From Desulfobacterales bacterium (GTDB taxonomy: Bacteria > Desulfobacterota > Desulfobacteria > Desulfobacterales > C00003106): a stretch of 7,278 nucleotides of DNA. The stretch's first letter is position 1; every line of letters starts with the position of its first letter. Made by a program: the position numbers and the translations under genes. Positions 1 through 5,771 of this stretch are shown in pieces. The notes beneath the pieces were generated by a model. It had not been told where the DNA came from. It ran no database searches and saw nothing but the letters and a program-made list of their open reading frames with translations. The stretch is taken from contig JAUVFC010000090.1 in NCBI GenBank assembly GCA_030594505.1, positions 1-7,278 of the forward strand. The letters run 5' to 3'.

Positions 1-55
1 ACCTGCGGAGAACGCAGTATCGGGGCAAAAGATGCCTTTTCTGGATGGACACTGA

Positions 56-271
56 CTATCTTCTCAGAAGGTAAACAATCAAGGTAAGTATAACACTGAT
101 AATGATGCCGGTCGTGACTGGAAAGTAGAACTTAAAATTTTTCTTCTCGATGACGATATCCCCTGGGAGCCGCCCCAGCCACGGGATCTTCGGCCCGAGA
201 ATCAAAAGGATACCGGCGCCGACTATGACGATACCGGCAAATATGAGAAGTTTTCCGATATTAGGGTGCAT
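56..271 (-). CDS. DUF2905 family small membrane protein
   Basis: This is a 71-aa inner-membrane protein of unknown function. Two hydrophobic segments (about residues 6-24 and 49-68) flank a short loop carrying GPKIPWLGRLPGDI and then a FKFYFP stretch, which is the hallmark of the DUF2905 family. The chosen ATG (269-271) makes the protein begin MHPNIGKLL, matching the usual length of about 70 aa and the N-terminus of the family as I remember it. An upstream in-frame ATG at 299-301 would give 81 aa but has no visible Shine-Dalgarno sequence, whereas AGGA lies just before the chosen start, although only 3 nt away. The stop is TAG at 56-58. The gene is divergent from pgeF. No function can be inferred from its neighbours. 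Family assignment is secure; the exact start is less so. Confidence 0.85.
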   Translation of the reverse strand: MHPNIGKLLIFAGIVIVGAGILLILGPKIPWLGRLPGDIVIEKKNFKFYFPVTTGIIISVILTLIVYLLRR

Positions 272-278
272 GTGTCCT

Positions 279-307
279 AATTTATGGCTCTTTTCTCCCA
301 TTGTCAA
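279..307 (-). promoter_or_regulatory. Candidate sigma70-type promoter for the DUF2905 gene
   Basis: On the minus strand TTGACA (302-307) is followed after exactly 17 nt by TAAATT (279-284). That is a perfect -35 box and a 4/6 match to the -10 box that keeps its three most conserved positions. Transcription would begin near 272, right at the ATG of 269-271, implying a leaderless or nearly leaderless message. Chance occurrence cannot be excluded. Confidence 0.3.
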
Positions 308-324
308 GTAATAGGAAGTCTTCT

Positions 325-1089
325 TTGATTCGCAATTGTGAAAAAGATACTGTTTATTATGAATTCCCGCACCTTGCGGCCTTTTCGGGCGTGGCGCATG
401 GCATATTTACCCGGCACGGCGGCTACAGCACGGGAAAATTCAAGGGATTGAATCTGAGTTATGATGTGGGAGACTCAAAAGAGACTGTCCGAAAAAACCG
501 AGCCCTGGTTAAGGATGTCATGAATATTCCGGATATGCTCTCAGTACGGCAGGTTCACGGAAATACGGTAAGAATTTTTTCACAACAAGACGAGCCGGAC
601 CTAAAGGAACCTGAAGCGGACGCCATGATCACTGACGCGTCCGGTTATCTTCTTCTTGTAAAGGGCGCCGACTGTCAGCTAATACTTGTCTTTGATCCGA
701 TCAAAAACGTGGCGGCAAATATTCATTCAGGATGGCGCGGAAGCGTTCGGAACATCGTTGGCAAGACCATCTCGGTCATGAAGGAGGCCTACGGCTGCCG
801 TCCCGAAGACTTAATGTGCGGAATAGGCCCTTCCTTAGGGCCTTGTTGCGCGGAGTTTGTAAATCACTCCGAGGAACTCCCGTCCGCGTTTAAAAAATAC
901 GAGGTCTCTGAAAACCATTTTGATTTCTGGACGATCAGCCGGGAACAACTAAAAGGCTCCGGAGTCAGTCCGGACAATATTGCTGTAAGCGGCATCTGTA
1001 CCAGATGCAATACCGATCAGTTCTTTTCATATCGCAAAGAAAAGGTCACGGGCCGTTTTGGAGCGGTAATAGGGCTGATGACTTCGTAA
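325..1089 (+). CDS. pgeF: PgeF/YfiH family purine nucleoside phosphorylase (LACC1-type)
   Basis: This is a 254-aa cytoplasmic enzyme of the family once called polyphenol oxidase/laccase domain (YfiH, YlmD, LACC1). Members phosphorolyse purine nucleosides and some deaminate adenosine. The metal site is complete: His78 in RQVHGN, Cys117 in KGADCQ and His134 in IHSGWRG. Other family signatures are TRHGGYS near the N-terminus, GIGPSLGPCC in the middle, and CTRCNTDQFFSYRKE near the C-terminus. I chose TTG at 325-327 because AGGAAG (313-318) sits 6 nt upstream. Another in-frame TTG at 301 has no ribosome-binding site and would overlap the longer form of the divergent gene. The last residues (LMTS) and the TAA stop at 1087-1089 lie inside the left arm of an intergenic inverted repeat, so the C-terminus may have been reshaped by the repeat. 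Nucleoside salvage or clean-up is the likely role. Confidence 0.93.
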   Translation: MIRNCEKDTVYYEFPHLAAFSGVAHGIFTRHGGYSTGKFKGLNLSYDVGDSKETVRKNRALVKDVMNIPDMLSVRQVHGNTVRIFSQQDEPDLKEPEADAMITDASGYLLLVKGADCQLILVFDPIKNVAANIHSGWRGSVRNIVGKTISVMKEAYGCRPEDLMCGIGPSLGPCCAEFVNHSEELPSAFKKYEVSENHFDFWTISREQLKGSGVSPDNIAVSGICTRCNTDQFFSYRKEKVTGRFGAVIGLMTS

Positions 1090-1094
1090 AAAGT

Positions 1095-1263
1095 CTGAGA
1101 CCTTTGCACAACGTGACATTTTGTTGTCAGACAAGGAAGGCGAGAATTTTAACCGGAGGAATACATTATGTATTTCGAGGATTAAAGTTTGAAGCCTGAC
1201 GCCGCATCACGGGGCACGAAGTGAAGCGTCAGCGCTCATATGGCAGTTGTGCAAAGGTCTCAG
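1095..1263. mobile_element. MITE-like element, copy 1 (18-bp perfect terminal inverted repeats)
   Basis: The termini CTGAGACCTTTGCACAAC (1095-1112) and its exact reverse complement (1246-1263) bound 169 bp with no transposase. Counting the element from TGAGACC to GGTCTCA (1096-1262), GTC flanks both sides (1093-1095 and 1263-1265), a possible 3-bp target duplication. The interior is shared with copy 2 at 7004-7176: GTGACATTTT, a TAACCGGAGGAATACATTA block, and GCCTGACGCCGCATCACGGG. Copy 1 has a 3' insertion (about 1213-1239) that creates a CTGACGC/GCGTCAG stem (1196-1202 with 1226-1232). It is probably a non-autonomous element mobilised in trans; the parent IS family is not identified. Confidence 0.72.
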
Positions 1264-1341
1264 TCTTTGATGAGCTTATCTTGGTCACCTTTTGTCAGAG
1301 GTTCTTAGTGAAGCGAAGCGTCAAAATTGCAAACTGTTTGA

Positions 1342-1361
1342 GGGCGTTAGCCCGATTTTTT
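1342..1361 (+). terminator. Weak terminator-like hairpin before xerC
   Basis: GGGC (1342-1345), loop GTTA (1346-1349) and GCCC (1350-1353) are followed by GA and six Ts (1356-1361). The stem is only 4 bp, so this is a weak candidate. The T-run is also part of the right arm of the outer repeat, so the pattern may be incidental. If active, it would separate xerC from read-through of pgeF. Confidence 0.25.
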
Positions 1362-1384
1362 ACGAAACCATCAGGATTGAGGCT

Positions 1385-2281
1385 ATGAAAAAAGATATCA
1401 AAAAATTTATCGAAAACCTTTCGAGTGAAAAGGGGTATTCTCCCAATACGTGTCGGGGATATAAAAACGACCTGATGGAATTCCACGATTATTTGCTCGA
1501 ATCAAATCTTCCCTTTGATCCTCAAAAGATCGACGGGCTTGTCATCCGATCCTATCTCGGTTTTCTCCACAAGAAAAACAAAAAAACCAGCATAGCTCGC
1601 AAGTTATCGGCCCTGCGATCCTTTTTTCGATTTATGTTAAAAACCGGACGGCTTGAGGAAAACCCCGCAGAAGGGGTCCTGACTCCCAAACGAGATAAGA
1701 CCATCCCTAATTACTTGTCAGTCGATGATATGTTCCGTCTCCTGGATGTACCGCAAAAAGATACGATCCTGGGAAAAAGGAACCGGGCCATCTTAGAGGC
1801 CCTCTATTCTACAGGCGTCAGGATTTCAGAGCTTGGGGGGCTCAATATCTCCAACGTCGACTTTCATGCAGGGATCATCCGGGTACTGGGGAAGGGAAAC
1901 AAGGAACGGTTGGTCCCTATAGGGGAAAAGGCCATTTTTGCCATAAAGCAATACATGAACGAGCGAGCCAAAAAGGAGGGGAAACTCCCCTTTGAAGGTC
2001 CTCTGTTCTTGAACAACAAGGGGGGACGGCTCACCACACGATCCATGGCCCGGGTACTGGAAAATACCCTGAAACAGTCCGGGCTGGCAAACCGGATCAG
2101 CCCCCACGGCATCAGGCACACATTTGCCACCCATATGCTCGACGCCGGAACAGACCTCAGGGCCCTTCAGGAACTCCTCGGACACGCGACACTGTCCACC
2201 ACACAACAATATACCCATGTAAGTATCGATCGGTTAATGGAAATCTACGACAAGGCACATCCAAGAAGCGGAGGGAAATAG
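1385..2281 (+). CDS. xerC: Tyrosine recombinase XerC/XerD type
   Basis: This is a 298-aa site-specific recombinase, the same length as E. coli XerC and XerD, expected to act at dif sites to resolve chromosome dimers. An N-terminal SAM-like core-binding domain covers about residues 1-85 (KGYSPNTCRGYKNDL) and the catalytic domain about 107-290. All catalytic residues are visible: Arg146 (STGVRISEL), Lys170 in the beta-hairpin (VLGKGNKERLVP), His241 and Arg244 (HGIRHTFATHML), His267 (LLGHATLSTTQ) and nucleophile Tyr276 (QQYTHV). Their spacing is identical to that in E. coli XerD. ATG 1385 is chosen because CAGGA (1372-1376) lies 8 nt upstream and the protein then has the standard N-terminus. The frame is open back to 1292, but that stretch is repeat DNA. 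I call it XerC rather than XerD or a phage integrase because hslV follows immediately, as in the xerC-hslV operons of many bacteria. The stop TAG abuts the hslV ATG. Confidence 0.93.
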   Translation: MKKDIKKFIENLSSEKGYSPNTCRGYKNDLMEFHDYLLESNLPFDPQKIDGLVIRSYLGFLHKKNKKTSIARKLSALRSFFRFMLKTGRLEENPAEGVLTPKRDKTIPNYLSVDDMFRLLDVPQKDTILGKRNRAILEALYSTGVRISELGGLNISNVDFHAGIIRVLGKGNKERLVPIGEKAIFAIKQYMNERAKKEGKLPFEGPLFLNNKGGRLTTRSMARVLENTLKQSGLANRISPHGIRHTFATHMLDAGTDLRALQELLGHATLSTTQQYTHVSIDRLMEIYDKAHPRSGGK

Positions 2282-2830
2282 ATGACGGAAAACAACAATA
2301 TGAACTTCAGAGGAACCACCATCCTGGCGATTCGACACAACAACAAGGTGGCCGTAGCCGGGGACGGCCAGGTGACCCTGCACAACACGGTCATGAAGCA
2401 AAAAGCCGTAAAGGTGCGGAAGATATTTAACGGAAAGATCATCGTGGGATTTGCCGGAGCGACCGCAGACGCATTGAACCTGTTCGAAAAATTTGAAAAG
2501 AAACTGGAACAGTTCAACGGCAACATAACCCGCGCCGCGGTAGAGCTGGCAAAGGACTGGCGAACAGACAAGTATCTAAGACGCCTTGAGGCGATTCTGA
2601 TAGCGGTGGATAAAGACCACCTGTTCTTGATCTCGGGGAATGGAGATGTCATTGAACCGGATGAAGGGGTGTTGGCCATCGGCTCAGGGGGAAGCTACGC
2701 CCAGGCGGCGGCGTTGGCCCTGATCGAACACACCGAGCTAAATGCCCGGACTATTGCAGAGACTGCGATGAAGATCGCGGCAAGGATTTGTATCTATACA
2801 AATGAAGCGATAACGGTCGAAGAATTATAG
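2282..2830 (+). CDS. hslV: ATP-dependent protease peptidase subunit HslV (ClpQ)
   Basis: This is a 182-aa N-terminal-nucleophile threonine peptidase that normally forms a double hexamer capped by the HslU ATPase. After a short propeptide (11 residues, or 5 if translation starts at ATG 2300, MNFRG) the mature protein would begin TTILAI, with Thr12 as nucleophile. Asp17 (AGDGQVTL) and Lys33 (VMKQKAVKVRKI) in mature numbering are in place, as are IVGFAGATADAL, ELAKDWRTDKYLRRLEA, LISGNGDV, IGSGGSYAQAAA and the C-terminal ICIYTNEAITVEEL. ATG 2282 directly follows the xerC stop and has GGAGGG (2270-2275) at 6 nt, so the two are very likely co-transcribed. The gene looks intact. Oddly, hslU does not follow; the next gene is a histidine kinase. 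HslV alone is a weak peptidase, so a partner ATPase should exist elsewhere in the genome. Confidence 0.96.
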   Translation: MTENNNMNFRGTTILAIRHNNKVAVAGDGQVTLHNTVMKQKAVKVRKIFNGKIIVGFAGATADALNLFEKFEKKLEQFNGNITRAAVELAKDWRTDKYLRRLEAILIAVDKDHLFLISGNGDVIEPDEGVLAIGSGGSYAQAAALALIEHTELNARTIAETAMKIAARICIYTNEAITVEEL

Positions 2831-2841
2831 TATTTTCGAAA

Positions 2842-2857
2842 TTGAGTTTTAACTCAA
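2842..2857. promoter_or_regulatory. Short perfect dyad between hslV and the kinase
   Basis: TTGAGTT (2842-2848) and AACTCAA (2851-2857) are perfect reverse complements separated by TT, in the 41-nt gap between hslV and the kinase. The 2-nt spacer is too tight for a terminator hairpin and there is no T-run. It could be an operator-like site or chance in AT-rich DNA. Confidence 0.2.
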
Positions 2858-2871
2858 CTTGTCAATTGTCC

Positions 2872-4617
2872 ATGAAAAATCAAAGACTATCCAAGAAAAT
2901 GATAATAGGTGGCATAGCCGCGTTGATTACTATCTCCGGCATCTTCTTCCTTGCTTACTTGGACCATTATTCATTTGAAAAAACAATGGTTTTCCAAACA
3001 CAACAACAGTTGTTAATGATAGCAAAGACTACCGCGACCAGGCTGGAAGAATACATTGTTGAGCATTTTGAATCTCTAAAGACTATTTCAAAGAATCCAC
3101 TATGCCAGGAAGATATCTATAAAAAAATTATTCAAGATAAATCCTCTTCCGGGTTTTGTCCGATCAAGAACCTCCATGAAATCCACAAAGACGACACAGA
3201 CGCGCTTACCACCCTTGATGCTAACGGCATTATGCTGCACAGGCACCCCTTTATAGCAAACAAGCCCGGTATGGACCACACAGATAAACCGGGTGTGGCA
3301 TATGTTCTAAAACACCGCAAGCCACATATCAGCGAAGCGTTTTATAACAACCTGGGCAATCCCGCTATTTCTATATCAGCGCCGGTCTTTTACAAGGACG
3401 AATTTGCAGGGATTGTCCGGTGGATGATTCAGCTCGACACCATCTATAAGCGTTTTGTTCAACCGATGGAAGTGAACGAGAATAGCTGTTCATGGATTTT
3501 GGACGACAGCGGAACAGTAATGGCCCATCATAATTCAGAGGAACTCTGCAAAGATTTCATGGCAGTAAAAAAGGAAAGGTTTCCAGGCCATGACTGGTCG
3601 GCATTGGAAAATATGATAGAAAAAGCAAGGAGGGGGAAGGAGGACGCTGGGTCTTTTGATTGTCCGAAACGCGGGAAGAGGCTTGCGGCCTATGCCCCGG
3701 TTTACGCTGGAAACAGGCTATGGTCAGTTGGTATTTCTATCGGGTATTCTGAGATATCAGGGCCCATAAATCAACATGCAGTAAAAACCTTGGGACTTGC
3801 ATCAATCACATTGTTGTTATTTGCGATCATAAGCGGCGCCTACTATAAAACTCAAAAGAAAAAGACTGCGCTCGAAATAGAGACAAAATATTTAGGGAGA
3901 ATTGCAAAATCAGCAGAGGCGCTTCAAAAGGTTTGCACTGAACTGGAAAACAAAAATAAGGAAACGAGTAAATTATCAAAAAAGCTCCTTTACTTACAGG
4001 AACGGGACCGACAGCAGCTCTCCATGGAACTGCACGACCAGATCGGTCAGACGCTGACCATAATAAAAATGGATCTGGAGATGGCTTCAAATTCCATTTT
4101 ATCCCTTTCACCTGAGTCAAGAAATAAACTGGCAGAGATAGGGAATGCGCTGGTCCAGGCCATAAGAGAGGTCAAGAATATTTGCCACAGACTCAGACCG
4201 AGCGCGCTCGACAACATCGGGCTATTGCCTTCATTGACAATACTTATTGAAGAGATAGAAGAGCGAGGAGGCATTGAAGTTGAATTCTATACAAAGGATA
4301 TTCCCCAGCGTTTTAATCCGGACATAGAAATAGCCATATATCGTATAGTCCAGGAGGCCCTGACCAATATTGTAAAGTATGCCGATGCCAAGCAAATTTT
4401 TATAAATTTGATTTTAAGAGGATCCATCATCTCTCTGGGTATCGAAGATGACGGTATCGGCTTTGACATAGATGATGTCCTAAAAAAGGCAAGGACCACA
4501 GGTAACGGGCTGGGCCTCCTAATTATGCGGGAGCGGGTCGATCAATTGAAGGGAGATTTTTCCATTGTATCATCTTCCGGGCAGGGTACTCACATATTGG
4601 TGGAGATTCCGTTATAA
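2872..4617 (+). CDS. Membrane sensor histidine kinase, dCache-like sensor, HisKA_3 (NarX/DegS class)
   Basis: A 581-aa two-component sensor kinase. TM1 (about residues 10-30) and TM2 (about 307-326) bracket a periplasmic region of about 275 aa. That region has two PAS-like halves (TTLDANGIMLHRHP and WILDDSGTVMAHH), typical of a double-Cache ligand sensor. A coiled-coil linker leads to the dimerisation/phosphoacceptor helix RQQLSMELHDQIGQTL with phospho-His388. The ATPase domain has an N box (QEALTNIVKYADA, Asn499), a G1 box (EDDGIGFDID) and a G2 box (GNGLGLLIMRERV). ELHDxxGQ is the signature of kinases that pair with LuxR/NarL-type response regulators. None is encoded here, so its partner is elsewhere. 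ATG 2872 is chosen; a TTG at 2842 in the same frame would add 10 residues. Neither start has a good Shine-Dalgarno sequence, suggesting weak or coupled translation 41 nt after hslV. The ligand cannot be read from sequence. Confidence 0.93.
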   Translation: MKNQRLSKKMIIGGIAALITISGIFFLAYLDHYSFEKTMVFQTQQQLLMIAKTTATRLEEYIVEHFESLKTISKNPLCQEDIYKKIIQDKSSSGFCPIKNLHEIHKDDTDALTTLDANGIMLHRHPFIANKPGMDHTDKPGVAYVLKHRKPHISEAFYNNLGNPAISISAPVFYKDEFAGIVRWMIQLDTIYKRFVQPMEVNENSCSWILDDSGTVMAHHNSEELCKDFMAVKKERFPGHDWSALENMIEKARRGKEDAGSFDCPKRGKRLAAYAPVYAGNRLWSVGISIGYSEISGPINQHAVKTLGLASITLLLFAIISGAYYKTQKKKTALEIETKYLGRIAKSAEALQKVCTELENKNKETSKLSKKLLYLQERDRQQLSMELHDQIGQTLTIIKMDLEMASNSILSLSPESRNKLAEIGNALVQAIREVKNICHRLRPSALDNIGLLPSLTILIEEIEERGGIEVEFYTKDIPQRFNPDIEIAIYRIVQEALTNIVKYADAKQIFINLILRGSIISLGIEDDGIGFDIDDVLKKARTTGNGLGLLIMRERVDQLKGDFSIVSSSGQGTHILVEIPL

Positions 4618-4766
4618 CCTTACGGGTTGCGCGTTAAGAAAAAAACTAAGACGGATTCAAGATAAGCAAATCCATCCAATGCTTAATGCGCGGAGACAGA
4701 ATGAGAAAGAAACTCGAAACCCGCAACTCGCAACTCGCAACCCGGAACTTGGGGAGTTAACGACCC
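4618..4766. other. Gap between kinase and J-protein gene
   Basis: This is 149 bp without a convincing gene. It holds the heptamer array at 4713-4747 and the GGGGAG ribosome-binding site (4751-4756) of the downstream gene. I see no clear terminator after the kinase and no convincing promoter. A 24-codon frame (4686-4760) runs through the heptamers, but it lacks a ribosome-binding site and its peptide merely reflects the repeat. Confidence 0.6.
4713..4747. repeat. Degenerate 7-bp tandem repeat, five units
   Basis: Five head-to-tail heptamers of consensus CYCGCAA occur: CTCGAAA, CCCGCAA, CTCGCAA, CTCGCAA and CCCGGAA. They end 19 nt before the start codon of the J-domain gene. Such heptamers can change copy number by slippage. 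Unit length 7 is not a multiple of 3, which fits a non-coding location. Confidence 0.75.
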
Positions 4767-5771
4767 ATGTATCTCGCCCAAAAAAAAATAAAGGGGAAGA
4801 TCCATTATTTCATCAGGGAATCCTACCGGGACGGGAGATATCTCCGCAACCGCGATCTCTTTGATTTAGGGACGAATCCTGCAAATTATATAGTCTATCC
4901 GGGGGGAAATGCCTACTATATCGATGAAGCGGTAGAAAACAAACTCCGTTCTTTTGAGGCGGAGCCGGCCTTTGACGAACTCGATAATATATTCTGGAGT
5001 TTCTTGAAGCCGGAAATCAGGCGGATACTCGAACCGTTTCAACGAAGAGGCGGGGCTAAAAGAGTACGGATCAGTCAGGAGGAGGAAGAAAAACTCCGGA
5101 CACAGGTTCACCTGTTCGACAAACGGCGAATTCATTACCTAAGATACGGACACATAGACCAGGGAAAAATCGGGCGCATGCCCCCCAAGCTGTTCCGTGT
5201 GCTCCTCGAAAAATCAAGGGACGAGATCGAACAATACTTTATGGAAATGGAAAGATCCCTTGGCCCGTCTGAACTTAAGACATATGTCTACGTCATATTC
5301 GATCTGCAGAGATTTTTTACGGAGATGATCGCAAAGATAATACCCCAGGGTCTGAATCAAGATAAGGTTGATGAACATTTACTCAATGAGATATGCCGAC
5401 TCGACAGTGACCGTTCCTTTTGGGCCGGAATGAATACAGAGGGCAGGTTGCATGAATACCTGACCCGATATGTAGTCATGTACTTTGACAGCTCATATGG
5501 ACCGAGTTCTTTTTTGGACGACTATATTCGGGATTTTATCAATAGCAGGAGGTTTTACAGAGCCCCCCCGAAAAAGAGCGCAGTAAGCCTGGATGAGGCA
5601 AGCACCATATTCGGCGTGAAAAAAGACGCCCTAAAGAAAATGACCCGGCGCGGCCTTGCCCGGCTCTACCGGCGCATGGCCCAAAAACTCCATCCTGACA
5701 AAGGTGGGGACCATGAAAAATTTATTAAATTAACGGAAGCTTATCAGGAGCTGTTGAAGAGCAGGAAATAA
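4767..5771 (+). CDS. Protein of unknown function with C-terminal J domain
   Basis: A 334-aa soluble protein. Residues about 274-334 form a J domain with a helix LARLYRRMAQKL, the invariant HPDKGG loop (His309-Pro310-Asp311) and a final helix KFIKLTEAYQELLK. It should therefore stimulate an Hsp70 (DnaK). It lacks the Gly/Phe region, zinc fingers and DnaJ C-terminal domains, so it is a class C (type III) J protein, not DnaJ. The first 270 residues are not recognised. The start (QKKIKGKIHYFIRESYRDG) superficially resembles the N-terminus of some IS-type transposases. The middle is charged and helical, with EEEEKLR and several aromatic-rich helices; no signal peptide or membrane segment is visible. 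The start is ATG 4767, with GGGGAG (4751-4756) 10 nt upstream. The 3' end overlaps convergent mazG by 47 bp. The client is unknown; I infer that the N-terminal part targets Hsp70 to a specific substrate. Confidence 0.88.
   Translation: MYLAQKKIKGKIHYFIRESYRDGRYLRNRDLFDLGTNPANYIVYPGGNAYYIDEAVENKLRSFEAEPAFDELDNIFWSFLKPEIRRILEPFQRRGGAKRVRISQEEEEKLRTQVHLFDKRRIHYLRYGHIDQGKIGRMPPKLFRVLLEKSRDEIEQYFMEMERSLGPSELKTYVYVIFDLQRFFTEMIAKIIPQGLNQDKVDEHLLNEICRLDSDRSFWAGMNTEGRLHEYLTRYVVMYFDSSYGPSSFLDDYIRDFINSRRFYRAPPKKSAVSLDEASTIFGVKKDALKKMTRRGLARLYRRMAQKLHPDKGGDHEKFIKLTEAYQELLKSRK

Larger units (their letters stand above)
1075..1374. repeat. Outer imperfect inverted repeat spanning the pgeF-xerC gap
   Basis: The left arm (1075-1094, containing CTTCGTAAAAAGT) and the right arm (1355-1374, containing TTTTTTACGAAA) are reverse complements at 17 of 20 positions, about 260 bp apart. 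The left arm contains the pgeF stop codon. The right arm ends at the xerC Shine-Dalgarno region. Between the arms lies a complete smaller inverted-repeat element (1095-1263) and a remnant with a GTGAAGCGAAGCG motif (1309-1321). I recall very similar arms in intergenic repeats of Desulfobacterota genomes; this is memory, not a search. It is probably a REP/MITE-like element. Confidence 0.7.

Noticed and set aside
1..55. Possible end or start of a gene at the left edge
   Set aside because: Short open frames exist on both strands (for example a + frame ending at TGA 53-55), but 55 bp is too little to recognise a product.
1005..1199. 64-codon open frame overlapping the end of pgeF and the repeat
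   Set aside because: It overlaps a well-supported gene in another frame, runs through repeat DNA, and is broken in the second copy of the element.
1075..1374. CRISPR array or attachment site
   Set aside because: The repeats are inverted and few, with no regular spacers. No tRNA or integrase-type context supports an att site; the nearby recombinase is a housekeeping XerC.
1292..1384. N-terminal extension of xerC by 31 codons
   Set aside because: The stretch lies in repeat DNA, no family member needs it, and ATG 1385 has a Shine-Dalgarno sequence and gives the standard 298-aa length.
1826..2218. 130-codon antisense open frame within xerC
   Set aside because: It lies entirely opposite conserved recombinase coding sequence and its product has no recognisable motif.
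2245..2679. 144-codon antisense open frame opposite hslV
   Set aside because: It is a shadow of the conserved hslV frame with no independent support.
4686..4760. 24-aa leader-peptide candidate before the J-protein gene
   Set aside because: It has no ribosome-binding site, and the peptide simply translates the heptamer array; no regulatory hairpins accompany it.
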